Shown: positions 50,210 to 59,931 of the stretch, piece by piece
Layout of the letters: each line of letters starts with the position of its first letter
How positions within the stretch are numbered: the first letter of the stretch is position 1
Assembly (NCBI GenBank): GCA_012970285.1
Contig: JIBW01000003.1
Span: 584,115-648,114 of the forward strand
DNA length: 64,000 nt
Reading direction: 5' to 3'
From: Bacillaceae bacterium JMAK1
GTDB lineage: Bacteria; Bacillota; Bacilli; Bacillales; Marinococcaceae
The notes under the pieces: generated by a model
Told to the model about the DNA's origin: nothing
The model's database searches: none
The model's input: the letters and a program-made list of their open reading frames with translations, nothing else
Program-made: the position numbers and the translations under genes

Positions 50210-50863
50210 ATGACAACAACGACGAGCCATATGAGAACCACATGGATTCTATTATCTCCAGTTATCATTATTGCTATAGGATTTATTGTAGCGACTGTTT
50301 TCTCTTCTATTATTGCCGAGTGGGCATGGTTGCCTCTCGCATTGGTGTATTGGTCATTACTTGGTGGTTGCATCTATCTTTTTAAGGGAAAAAAACGAGT
50401 GAAAGCATGGATCGGGAAATCTAGACCATCGAAAGGAATTGTAAGTCTAGGCTGGATTGTAGGCTTGTTTCCGTTCACTGTTTTACTCATGAATCTTCAC
50501 TTATTAACAGATCCATGGATCATTGCTTTATGGCTGTTATTCGCCATGGTTAATCCCTTTATCGAGGAACTATATTGGAGAGGGTTAGTGTTGGATGCAG
50601 CAATGACGAGGTTTCCGAAGTGGATCAGTATCGCTTATTCAACCATGTTCTTTGTTCTTAGTCATCCACTCATGTGGGGTGTGTTCTCGATCGCGAACCA
50701 GCATATCCATGTATTACTTTATCTCCCAATACTAGGTGTCGTATGGTCACTCATCTACATAAAAACTGGAAGCTTACGCTTTGCCATCGCTTCGCATGCA
50801 CTTGTAAACATCGGTATCATGACCGTCCCCGTATTCTTGAACCTTTACATACCACCGGTTTGA
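50210..50863 (+). CDS. CPBP-family intramembrane metalloprotease
   Basis: A 217-residue membrane protein with about seven helices. The CPBP (Abi) motifs are present: PFIEELYWRGLVLD (EExxxR), FFVLSHPLMWG (FxxxH) and SHALVNIGI (HxxxN-type). The family includes Rce1-like proteases and bacteriocin self-immunity proteins. The role of this copy is unknown; the linked TetR regulator suggests conditional expression. It is co-transcribed with that regulator. Confidence 0.9.
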   Translation: MTTTTSHMRTTWILLSPVIIIAIGFIVATVFSSIIAEWAWLPLALVYWSLLGGCIYLFKGKKRVKAWIGKSRPSKGIVSLGWIVGLFPFTVLLMNLHLLTDPWIIALWLLFAMVNPFIEELYWRGLVLDAAMTRFPKWISIAYSTMFFVLSHPLMWGVFSIANQHIHVLLYLPILGVVWSLIYIKTGSLRFAIASHALVNIGIMTVPVFLNLYIPPV

Positions 50864-50901
50864 TGAGTACTTTGATGCGAAAAGTTAGAATCAAAAACAA
50901 G

Positions 50902-50935
50902 AGAACCATCCAAGAAAAATCTTGAATGGTTCTCG
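50902..50935 (-). terminator. Terminator of the collagen-like gene
   Basis: On the minus strand, GAGAACCAT pairs with ATGGTTCTC with an extended, slightly imperfect stem, followed by TTGTTTTTG. It lies 26 bp after the gene's stop codon. Confidence 0.85.
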
Positions 50936-50960
50936 ATACAATTATCTCGTTTATAGTTGT

Positions 50961-52115
<1,155 letters not shown>

Positions 52116-52274
52116 TTCTATTCCCCCTATAGATTTCTCCTTTAACGTTACTGTACGAACATAAGGTCAAAAAGGTTCGTGATTGAATGCATTAAGTTGT
52201 GCACATCTGCACCCATCTTTTGTAATCAGCTATAAAATAGTTACCCCGACTAACACGGGCGAGAGGTACCTGTA

Positions 52275-52283
52275 CATAAGCTA
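52275..52283 (+). promoter_or_regulatory. Possible sigma-K -10 element
   Basis: CATAAGCTA matches the sigma-K -10 consensus CATANNNTA. An AC-containing element (ACAC, 52253-52256) lies about 18 bp upstream, as expected for the short sigma-K -35. It is 37 bp before the beta-propeller gene. Mother-cell expression would fit a spore-surface protein. A short consensus, so only suggestive. Confidence 0.45.
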
Positions 52284-52311
52284 TATAGATACTAGAGAAA
52301 GGAGAGATTAT

Positions 52312-53364
52312 ATGGACGATTGTTGTAAAAGAATTGAAATTAATAACAACCTTATCAACGGTCCGGCTAATGTTATTCCGCCGACTGCTCCTACAGCACC
52401 AACACAACCAACAATTCCTCCAGCACCGACCGCACCTACAGGTTTAAATAAGGTATATGGTCTACAGTCATTACCAGGAAATACAGCAGTTTTTGATGGA
52501 TTTACAAATGAACAAATTGGTACGTTGCCAACTTTTCCTCTCTCATTTGCGTTTGCGATTGCTGTTGATCCTTACCGAAATTATGTGTATATTGCAGCTG
52601 CAAATGAGCCCGGAACGGTGTATGTATATAGTGCAGTAGATGAAAGTCTAATCACACAATTTGGACTTTCAACTCCAGGACCTAATCCAGAGGCCATTGA
52701 AATCAACTTCACAACAAATAAACTTTACGTGGCAACACTAACGGGCAGATTATTTGTCGTTGACGGGGAAACGTTTACCGTGGAAGCTGTTATTGGTGAA
52801 GGGGTCTTTCCTTCAGCGTTAAATGCACTTGCAGTGAATTCACTAACTAATTTAATTTATATTGTAAGCGGTGGGTTACTCGCCAATGAAATGAACGTTG
52901 TGAATGGTGCGACAAATGAAATTATCGGACCGTTTACAGAGGGATTAGTTGACCCAAGCGATGTCATTGTTGATGAGCGAACGAATCTTGTTTATGTTAC
53001 GAATAATGGTGGAGGTACAGTGACGGTTTATGACGGAAGTACGTTGGCGTTAGTTAACACGATTGTCGTAAACGGTAGTCCTAACCGTGTTGAAATCGAC
53101 CCTTTATTTAATGAACTATATGTTACTAATGGGGATGGGTACGTTACGGTAATCAACGAGACAACGTCACAGATTATTGCTGAAATTCCGGTTGCTGACC
53201 CAGGCGCAAACCCTGTTACGATTGGGTTGAACCCGTATACTCGTCGAGCATATGTTGGTTTTTCAAATCGACAATTAATTTCTATTATTGATATGGATAC
53301 GAAAACTGAGATTGGCTCTTTGCCTAAACAATCGAGTGCGTTTCGAGTAGTAACACTGCCATAG
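52312..53364 (+). CDS. Beta-propeller (YVTN-type) protein, spore-surface candidate
   Basis: 350 residues. ATG 52312 follows GGAGAG; the open frame extends upstream, but without a start signal. The N-terminus [18 protein letters not shown] contains INNNLING, identical to a motif in the divergent collagen-like protein. A Pro/Thr-rich linker (PPTAPTAPTQPTIPPAPT) leads into six or seven YVTN-like blades of ~42 residues with recurring NxVYV/NELYVTN and DPxxN patterns (e.g. DERTNLVYVTNNGGGTVTVYDGSTL). There is no signal peptide, consistent with assembly from inside the mother cell. Its role is probably structural or adhesive; this is inference. Confidence 0.85.
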   Translation: MDDCCKRIEINNNLINGPANVIPPTAPTAPTQPTIPPAPTAPTGLNKVYGLQSLPGNTAVFDGFTNEQIGTLPTFPLSFAFAIAVDPYRNYVYIAAANEPGTVYVYSAVDESLITQFGLSTPGPNPEAIEINFTTNKLYVATLTGRLFVVDGETFTVEAVIGEGVFPSALNALAVNSLTNLIYIVSGGLLANEMNVVNGATNEIIGPFTEGLVDPSDVIVDERTNLVYVTNNGGGTVTVYDGSTLALVNTIVVNGSPNRVEIDPLFNELYVTNGDGYVTVINETTSQIIAEIPVADPGANPVTIGLNPYTRRAYVGFSNRQLISIIDMDTKTEIGSLPKQSSAFRVVTLP

Positions 53365-53381
53365 CTAAGCTAAAAAGGGCG

Positions 53382-53418
53382 AAAAAGATCATTAACGAAA
53401 CGGTTTATGGTCTTTTTT
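53382..53418 (+). terminator. Terminator after the beta-propeller gene
   Basis: An imperfect stem, AAAAAGATCATTAA with TTTATGGTCTTTTTT, 18 bp after the stop, ends in a T-run. Confidence 0.75.
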
Positions 53419-53498
53419 GTACGTGAAAATAGGAGGTTTGAAGGAATTTACTTACATTTTAGTCGATTTTATATAATCTTGAACGTTGTTCATGATAT

Positions 53499-53518
53499 TA
53501 TAATGATAATGATTATCA
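53499..53518 (+). promoter_or_regulatory. Fur box before the AraC-type regulator
   Basis: TGATAATGATTATCA (53504-53518) matches the 7-1-7 Fur consensus exactly, within a longer dyad. It directly follows a -10 TATAAT (53499-53504). The regulator should be made only under iron limitation. Confidence 0.92.
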
Positions 53519-53537
53519 TTATCGGTGGTGAGAGGCG

Positions 53538-55058
53538 ATGAACCAATGTACGTTCACTCAATATGTGGATGAACGAATGTTTGAATTTGTACGAGCGATT
53601 GAAGGAGATAACGATACGATCGATGGGGAATGTCTATACATCGCACAGAAGAATGAGAGACAAGTGATCGCAACGAAAGATTGTCTAGCCGACGAGAAAG
53701 TTTTGTTTCAGTTGGTTTGTAATGCATACAAAAAAGATCTGGACGAGAATGTTCTCATTCTTGAAACGATGTACAACGTGTATGTGGAATTCTCAATGAA
53801 TGAAATTATTACACGTAAAGTAGAGCAACTTGTTTCTGATTCGCAAGATTCAGAAGCGTCTTCGTTTACGTTAACGTACCGGTTTTATGAATTTCTCGAT
53901 CTTGTTATGCAAGTATTACAAGATCAAAAGAAAGATTCATTGCATACACGTTTAGCTGATACAAAGACGTACATGGATCATTTTTATAATGCGCCTCTAA
54001 CACGTAGTGATTTAGCACAGCGAGCAGGAGTCAACGTTGACTACTTTTCTCGTTCATTTAAAGCGCGCTATAAGGAAACTCCGATGTCTTATTTAAATCG
54101 TGTACGTATTACACATGCCAAGAGCCTCCTACTAAATAAAAACAAAACGATACGTGAAGTAGCTTTTGATGTTGGTTTCAAAGATGAGTTTTATTTTAGT
54201 CGCCAGTTTAAACGACAGATGGGACGTTCACCACAGAGCTATGTGAAGCGCTCGATCGTTTCAATAAAAGTAGCCTCATTACATCATCTTGTTACTGGTC
54301 ATTTGTATGCGCTAAATCATCTGCCCCATTCAGCAATTATGAATCATTCGTATCCTCTATCTTTGAAAGAAGCGGGTGTTGAAGAAATTGGGCAAGAAAG
54401 TGTAGATGTGGATAAGTTATTCACAATTCAACCGGATGTAGTCATTCAAAAGGCCCCGATGAGTGACGCAGTACAGATAAAGTCAACGATCATTAATCAG
54501 ATTGCGCCCGTTGTGAATCTTGCATATGACGGAACGTGGCGAGAACACTTCACACAAATTGCATCGGTGATCGATCGCGAAAAAGAAGCACAACAATGGC
54601 TAGAACAGTATGAACAAAAGGCTAGCAGTTTAAGAGATTCCCTCAGAAAGTACATAGGGAAAGAGACAGTGATTGTCGTAGGTATAGGAGAAATAGGCTA
54701 CTGCCTTTATGGTATGAGAAATATGGGAGCGGTCATGTATGATGACTTGCGGATGGAAGTACCTAAGAGCATTCAGAATATCGCTCATATTAAAGAAGTT
54801 ACGCTAAAAGAGATTATGGAAATCAATGCGGATCGCATCATCCTAACGTTATATAGAAGTCACAAGCGATTGCCGAGTGTGAAGAAGGTTACTCAGCATT
54901 TGCAGCAATTAAATCAAGATCATCGATGGCAATCATTAAAAGCGGTGAAAAACAAGCAATTGTACGGGTTGTATGACACGAATCATTTGTATACGAGCTA
55001 TAATGCCTATTCGCATAATCTTTTATTAGATAAACTATCGGAGTTCTTTGTTAAATAA
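53538..55058 (+). CDS. AraC-family regulator fused to a siderophore-binding domain
   Basis: 506 residues, organised like B. subtilis Btr, the bacillibactin-dependent activator. The first ~130 residues are unassigned. The AraC/XylS double HTH follows (about 150-245: YNAPLTRSDLAQRAGVNVDYFSRSFKARYKETPMSYLNRVRITHAKSLL, then IREVAFDVGFKDEFYFSRQFKRQMGRSPQSY). From about 250 to the end is a class III periplasmic-binding (FepB/TroA-like) domain without a signal peptide, which would bind ferric siderophore in the cytoplasm. It most likely activates the adjacent ABC importer when its siderophore is present, under Fur control. Confidence 0.92.
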   Translation: MNQCTFTQYVDERMFEFVRAIEGDNDTIDGECLYIAQKNERQVIATKDCLADEKVLFQLVCNAYKKDLDENVLILETMYNVYVEFSMNEIITRKVEQLVSDSQDSEASSFTLTYRFYEFLDLVMQVLQDQKKDSLHTRLADTKTYMDHFYNAPLTRSDLAQRAGVNVDYFSRSFKARYKETPMSYLNRVRITHAKSLLLNKNKTIREVAFDVGFKDEFYFSRQFKRQMGRSPQSYVKRSIVSIKVASLHHLVTGHLYALNHLPHSAIMNHSYPLSLKEAGVEEIGQESVDVDKLFTIQPDVVIQKAPMSDAVQIKSTIINQIAPVVNLAYDGTWREHFTQIASVIDREKEAQQWLEQYEQKASSLRDSLRKYIGKETVIVVGIGEIGYCLYGMRNMGAVMYDDLRMEVPKSIQNIAHIKEVTLKEIMEINADRIILTLYRSHKRLPSVKKVTQHLQQLNQDHRWQSLKAVKNKQLYGLYDTNHLYTSYNAYSHNLLLDKLSEFFVK

Positions 55059-55117
55059 TGTCTGAAATCTTAAGGTTGATGTCGTTATTGTCTATGTTGG
55101 TCACGTCCGAATAGGCA

Positions 55118-55144
55118 TATAATCAACAATGAGAATCATTATCA
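55118..55144 (+). promoter_or_regulatory. Promoter and Fur box of the siderophore ABC operon
   Basis: -10 TATAAT (55118-55123) is followed by the Fur box TGAGAATCATTATCA (55130-55144). The -35 region is weak, which fits a need for activation by the neighbouring AraC-type protein. Confidence 0.85.
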
Positions 55145-55160
55145 ACAAATGGAGGGTGCC

Positions 55161-56138
55161 ATGAAGATAATACGATTAATTCCGTTTGCATCATTACTTG
55201 TATTGATCGGTTGTGGAGGCAGTGACGAACCGACGACAAGTGATGCGGGTCAAGATACAGAAGAGAACACAGAATCATATACAGTGGAACATAGCTTAGG
55301 GGTCGCTGAATTCGAAGAACCTCCTGAGAAGGTTGTCACGTTATTCCAAGGAGCGAACGACACAGCTGCAGCTCTTGGTTATGAACCGGTGGGGATTGTG
55401 GAGTCATGGTTAGAACCACCGGTATATGAATACTTACGAGAAGATTTAGGTGAAAGTACGGTTGTAGGTGACGAAATTCAACCAAATCTAGAAGAAATCG
55501 CAGCGCTTGAGCCAGACGTTATCATTGCAACGCAGTCACGTCACGAAGAAATCTATGAGCAACTGTCTGGCATTGCTCCAACGGTTGTCATTGATGAGCT
55601 TAATGATTTTAAGATGACGTTAGACGTGATGGGAGAGACGCTTGCTGTTGAAGATGAGGCGGAAGCGTTGTTAAGTCGTTGGGATGAAAGAATTGACCAT
55701 TTTAAATCGGAAATGGAACAAGTTGAAGAAGAATCAATGACACGTTCAGTCATTAACTTCAGATCAGATTCATTGCGACTGTTTGTAGGTGGGTTCCCTG
55801 GAAGTGTTCTTGAAGATGCAGGGTTTGAGATGCCTGAGAATCAACAAGAAGCTTATGATGCTGATGAGGCATTTATTGAGTTAACGAATACAGAAAGTAT
55901 TCCTGAACTTAATAGCGATCAGTTCTTTATTTACCTTCAAAGCAATCAAGACAGTGATGAATTGGATGAGTCTTGGGATCTTTGGACAGAGCACCCGCTA
56001 TGGGAAGAGTTAGATGCCGTTGAGAATGATCAAGTCGAGATGGTTGATGAAGTGACGTGGAGCATGGGCGCTGGATATATTGCAGCTAACGAAATGTTGG
56101 ATGATTTATATGAGATGTATGGTATCGAAAAGGAATAA
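55161..56138 (+). CDS. Ferric siderophore ABC transporter substrate-binding lipoprotein
   Basis: About 325 residues. MKIIRLIPFASLLVLIGCGGS is a lipoprotein signal with Cys in LIGC. The mature part is a class III binding protein (FecB/FhuD type): VEHSLGVAEFEEPPEKVVTLFQGANDTAAALGYEPVGI, LEEIAALEPDVIIATQSRHEEIYEQLSGIAPTVVID and a C-terminal MGAGYIAANEMLDDLYEMYG. It captures iron-siderophore outside the cell for the two permeases that follow. ATG 55161 follows GGAGGG. It is first in a four-gene Fur-controlled unit. Confidence 0.94.
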   Translation: MKIIRLIPFASLLVLIGCGGSDEPTTSDAGQDTEENTESYTVEHSLGVAEFEEPPEKVVTLFQGANDTAAALGYEPVGIVESWLEPPVYEYLREDLGESTVVGDEIQPNLEEIAALEPDVIIATQSRHEEIYEQLSGIAPTVVIDELNDFKMTLDVMGETLAVEDEAEALLSRWDERIDHFKSEMEQVEEESMTRSVINFRSDSLRLFVGGFPGSVLEDAGFEMPENQQEAYDADEAFIELTNTESIPELNSDQFFIYLQSNQDSDELDESWDLWTEHPLWEELDAVENDQVEMVDEVTWSMGAGYIAANEMLDDLYEMYGIEKE

Positions 56139-56141
56139 ATC

Positions 56142-57152
56142 ATGGGTGAGCGACTACTAACGACGAGGTCAAAGATCTTTGGCCTCATTCTCTTAATTCT
56201 ACTGTTTATTCTATCCCTCTACATGAGCATTCAAGTAGGCCAACAACAGGTTGCCTGGTATGTAATGTTTGACGCACTAATGGAGTATGATCCTACAAAT
56301 GCTGATCACGTCATTTTGTATCATCGCTTATCGCGCGCGGCGTCTGCGATTTTAATCGGATTAAGTCTTGCTGTCTCAGGAGCTATGCTGCAGGCGTTAA
56401 CGCGTAACCCGTTAGCATCCCCTGGGGTTTTTGGAATTAACGCGGGGGCACTGTTTTTTGTCGTTGTTGCGATTTCATTCTTCTCAATACATGCATTAAC
56501 GTCACTGTTTTGGTTTGCATTTGCAGGGGCATTGCTTGCGGCGGTGCTCGTCTACGTTCTTGGTACTGTTGGTGACGAAGGGTTTTCTCCGGTGCGTGTC
56601 GTGTTAGCTGGAACAGCGATTAATGCGTTGTTCGTATCGTTTACTCAAGGGTTGCTCGTTACAAATGAAGCGAATCTTGATCGCGTATTGCTGTGGATGG
56701 CAGGTACAGTTGCCAACCGTCCAATTGAAGTTTTACTGCCTGTCATTCCAATCGTTATTGTCGCTTTGATTATTGCGGTTTTAATTGCCAAACCTATGGA
56801 TTTGTTGCATACAGGAGATGAGATTGCGAAAGGTCTTGGGCAGCGAGTACTTACCTTAAAGATGTTGATCATACTCGTGGCAGTCATGTTAGCGGGTGGA
56901 GCGGTAGCGATTGGGGGAATGATCGGATTTGTCGGATTAATCGTTCCTCATATTGCTCGTTTCTTCGTCGGTCATCAACACCTTTGGTTAATTCTATACT
57001 GTGTGTTCATTGGGGCAATACTGATGTTGAATGCAGATGTAGTTGGACGAATTGCTATACAACCTAGAGAAATTCCAATCGGTGTTGTAACGGCTTTAAT
57101 CGGTACACCGTTTTTCATTTACATTGCTAGAAAAGGATTTAAACAATCATGA
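56142..57152 (+). CDS. FecCD-family siderophore ABC permease 1
   Basis: 336 residues, about nine to ten membrane helices. Family marks include HRLSRAASAILIGLSLAVSGAMLQALTRNPLASPGVFGINAGALFF and GGMIGFVGLIVPHIARFFVGHQH (the coupling-helix region). It forms a heterodimeric channel with the next permease. It starts 3 bp after the binding protein and overlaps the next gene by 4 bp (ATGA). Confidence 0.95.
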   Translation: MGERLLTTRSKIFGLILLILLFILSLYMSIQVGQQQVAWYVMFDALMEYDPTNADHVILYHRLSRAASAILIGLSLAVSGAMLQALTRNPLASPGVFGINAGALFFVVVAISFFSIHALTSLFWFAFAGALLAAVLVYVLGTVGDEGFSPVRVVLAGTAINALFVSFTQGLLVTNEANLDRVLLWMAGTVANRPIEVLLPVIPIVIVALIIAVLIAKPMDLLHTGDEIAKGLGQRVLTLKMLIILVAVMLAGGAVAIGGMIGFVGLIVPHIARFFVGHQHLWLILYCVFIGAILMLNADVVGRIAIQPREIPIGVVTALIGTPFFIYIARKGFKQS

Positions 57153-58189
57153 AAAAAGTGTTCACACTACGTCCCCAGTCTGGTGCATTTTCCCTTCAAT
57201 TACCGATCGTTCCGATCGCGCTCACATTGTGCTTGTTTCTCATGATGGTTGTACTCATGATCGTCGGTCTGTCTCTTGGAAGTACGTGGGTGTCTCCATT
57301 GGCGATCATGCAATATTTTATCGGCATTGATGTAGGCGCAAATACTTTTATCATTGAGAGCTTGCGATTACCGAGAATGTTAGTGGCATTACTCGCAGGA
57401 GCTGCGCTCGGTGTATCGGGATTGATTCTACAAGAGATGGTTCGTAATCCACTTGCCTCCCCAGACATTATCGGGATTACAGGCGGTGGGGCTGTTGCAG
57501 CTGTCTTCTTTATTACAACGTTTAGCGGAATATTGCCGATGAGCCTGTTGCCGCTAGCTGCAATGCTCGGATCAGCAATCGTTTCAGTACTCATTTACGC
57601 TTTAGCATGGAAGCAAGGCATCTCACCACTGCGATTAGTGCTAATTGGGATTGGAATTAATGCAGCGATGAGTGCTTTAACAACACTCATGATTATCTTT
57701 AGCCCCATTAATAGCAGTAGTCAGGCTTATGTGTGGATGACCGGGAGTGTGTATGGATCGTCTTGGAGTGCAGTTCAACAGATGTTCCCGTGGATTGGTT
57801 GCGCGATGATTTTGGCGCTTCTTTGTGCAAGGGCTGTACATGTGCAACAACTAGGAGAAGATGTGGCAAAAAGTCTAGGTGCGCGCATTCAATGGCAACG
57901 ATTAGGCATGATTACAGTAAGTGTCATCTTAGCGGGCGTTGCTGTCGCTTTCGCTGGAGGTATTAGTTTCGTTGGATTAATGGCACCGCACATTGCTCGT
58001 TTCGTAATCGGTCGATCCTTTGCGTTACTCGTTCCAACGGCTGCGATCATCGGTGGAACGATGGTGTTTGTCGCTGATGTAATAGGAAGGACGGCATTTT
58101 TGCCACTTGACGTTCCGGTGGGTGTACTCGTTTCAGGAATTGGTGCCCCGTTCTTTTTATATTTGTTGTATCGCAATCGAAAGGGTTGA
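57149..58189 (+). CDS. FecCD-family siderophore ABC permease 2
   Basis: 346 residues with the same helix pattern as its partner. Marks: LRLPRMLVALLAGAALGVSGLILQEMVRNPLASPDIIGITGGGAVAA and GGISFVGLMAPHIARFVIGRS. It overlaps both neighbours by a few bases, which is typical for coupled ABC genes. The two permeases are related but clearly distinct, as in FeuB/FeuC or YfiZ/YfhA pairs. Confidence 0.95.
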   Translation: MKKVFTLRPQSGAFSLQLPIVPIALTLCLFLMMVVLMIVGLSLGSTWVSPLAIMQYFIGIDVGANTFIIESLRLPRMLVALLAGAALGVSGLILQEMVRNPLASPDIIGITGGGAVAAVFFITTFSGILPMSLLPLAAMLGSAIVSVLIYALAWKQGISPLRLVLIGIGINAAMSALTTLMIIFSPINSSSQAYVWMTGSVYGSSWSAVQQMFPWIGCAMILALLCARAVHVQQLGEDVAKSLGARIQWQRLGMITVSVILAGVAVAFAGGISFVGLMAPHIARFVIGRSFALLVPTAAIIGGTMVFVADVIGRTAFLPLDVPVGVLVSGIGAPFFLYLLYRNRKG

Positions 58190-58194
58190 AAAAA

Positions 58195-59019
58195 GTGATG
58201 GATGAAATGTTACGAACGAATTCACTTACACTCGGATTTAAAGATCGAATTGTCATTGATGAGCTGGACTTAGACATTCCAAAAGGAAAAGTAACCATTT
58301 TGGTCGGGGCAAATGGGTGTGGGAAATCGACATTGCTACGTTCGATCGCACGATTGCTCAAACCGAAAAGTGGATCGATCGAGTTAGATGGGTTGGATAT
58401 GGATCAGCTCTCAACGAAGGAGATTGCAAAGCGTCTCGCTGTTCTCCCTCAAAGTACGAGTAGTCCAGAAGGCCTCACCGTCTCCCAACTCGTTAAACAA
58501 GGTCGTTATCCACACCAAACCCTGCTAAAACAATGGTCGGTAGAAGATGAGAAAATCGTCAATGAAGCAATGACTTCAACGGGTGTGTTTGAGATGGCAG
58601 ACCGCCCGGTAACTTCTTTATCTGGAGGTCAACGTCAGCGAGTGTGGATTGCGATGACGTTAGCACAACGTACAGAAACGTTACTTCTAGATGAACCGAC
58701 GACGTTTTTAGACGTCGCTCACCAAATTGAAATTTTAGATCTTTGTCATATGTTAAATGAAGTGGAAGGTAAAACGATTGTCATCGTCTTGCACGATTTA
58801 AATTTAGCTGCCCGCTACGCGCATCACATGGTTGCGCTTAAGAACAAAACAATCTATGCACAAGGCAGTCCGGAAGAAGTTGTCACGACTGAAATGATGA
58901 AGCAAGTCTTTGCATTAGATTGTGAAGTGATTGAAGACCCGATTACATTAACACCGATGACGATCCCTTACAGCAAGAAAGCGGCTCGTCGTGTAAAAGA
59001 GAGAGCCTTTGCATTATAG
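58195..59019 (+). CDS. Siderophore ABC transporter ATP-binding protein
   Basis: About 274 residues, FhuC/FecE type. Walker A GANGCGKST, signature LSGGQRQRVWIAMTLAQ, Walker B TLLLDEPTTFLD, D-loop/H-switch VLHDLNLAARYAHHM. The start is uncertain: GTG 58195 (9 nt from AAAGGG), ATG 58198 or TTG 58186, which overlaps the permease stop. It energises import through the two FecCD permeases. B. subtilis often uses one shared ATPase for several importers; here it is encoded in the operon. Confidence 0.95.
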   Translation: MMDEMLRTNSLTLGFKDRIVIDELDLDIPKGKVTILVGANGCGKSTLLRSIARLLKPKSGSIELDGLDMDQLSTKEIAKRLAVLPQSTSSPEGLTVSQLVKQGRYPHQTLLKQWSVEDEKIVNEAMTSTGVFEMADRPVTSLSGGQRQRVWIAMTLAQRTETLLLDEPTTFLDVAHQIEILDLCHMLNEVEGKTIVIVLHDLNLAARYAHHMVALKNKTIYAQGSPEEVVTTEMMKQVFALDCEVIEDPITLTPMTIPYSKKAARRVKERAFAL

Positions 59020-59041
59020 AAGCTTGAAAGGAGAAGGTAAG

Positions 59042-59770
59042 ATGCGAGAATCTGCAACGATTGAACGCTTAGCTTCATTTGGAATTGAGCGTTACACATC
59101 GAACACAACAGGATTCCGTATGGACCACTTATTGGATCCATTGAAATGTCGAGATTTCTTGACGAGTTATATGGAAAAGATTGAAGCACCAAACATTAAA
59201 GTCGCAGCATCATTGTTTATTAAGTACTATGCTCGTGTGACCGTAGGCTCGTTATTGTATAGCTTAGGCAATTACAATCAGGCACTCTCGATGCCGTTAA
59301 CTGGCTGTGTTTTTAATGAGGAACGCAAAAAGCTATGTATTCAAGAGCGGGAATGCCCATGGGATACGTGTCCAGCCGAGAATCGGATGGAATGGCGTGA
59401 TCGCACGTTGCAGACGTTCTTTACGGAACATATGACGCCACTTATTCGCGCAATTTCAACTGTGAGAATTTCTACGAGAATTCTTTGGGAGAATATCGCG
59501 ATTCGCATTCATTCGGTTTATCGAAGCCTTCTTCAATCAACGGAATCGTGGATACAACGTGAACAATTATTGTCAGACTTTCAATGTTTACAACGAGCAG
59601 ATGGTTCTCTATTCGGATTGGATACCAATCCTTTACAACCCTTTTTGCAAGAAGAAGCAGTTTTAGGCTCGGCGTGCACGAGAAAGACATGCTGCCTATT
59701 TCATCGAATTGAGAATAAAAAAGAAGACTTAGACTATTGTAAGATTTGTCCTTTGGAACGGTCGTCATGA
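59042..59770 (+). CDS. FhuF-like (2Fe-2S) ferric-siderophore reductase
   Basis: 242 residues. The C-terminus has the cysteine pattern GSACTRKTCCLFHR...DYCKICPL, typical of FhuF-type proteins in which a CC-x10-CxxC arrangement binds a 2Fe-2S cluster. The body (CRDFLTSYMEKIEAPNIKVAASLFIKYYARVTVGSLLYSLGNY) also fits the family. Extra cysteines occur at NEERKKLCIQERECPWDTC. It likely reduces the imported ferric siderophore to release iron. It starts 22 bp after the ATPase with GAAAGGAG and closes the operon. Confidence 0.88.
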   Translation: MRESATIERLASFGIERYTSNTTGFRMDHLLDPLKCRDFLTSYMEKIEAPNIKVAASLFIKYYARVTVGSLLYSLGNYNQALSMPLTGCVFNEERKKLCIQERECPWDTCPAENRMEWRDRTLQTFFTEHMTPLIRAISTVRISTRILWENIAIRIHSVYRSLLQSTESWIQREQLLSDFQCLQRADGSLFGLDTNPLQPFLQEEAVLGSACTRKTCCLFHRIENKKEDLDYCKICPLERSS

Positions 59771-59853
59771 TCGTTTCATTTTGTGACCATAACTCTTCGG
59801 TTACAGCTTATATGAGTTGCTTAGTGAAGCAAGAGAAAATGTACGACAAGGTT

Positions 59854-59908
59854 TTGACTATGTAGGTGAGATATGCTATCATATCAATGCGAATGATAAT
59901 GATTATCA
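59854..59908 (+). promoter_or_regulatory. Promoter and Fur box of the ferric-iron ABC operon
   Basis: -35 TTGACT (59854-59859), 17-bp spacer, -10 TATCAT (59877-59882), then a perfect Fur box TGATAATGATTATCA (59894-59908) over the start region. Iron repression of the next three genes is expected. Confidence 0.92.
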
Positions 59909-59931
59909 TTTTCGTATTGGAGGGGAATACA

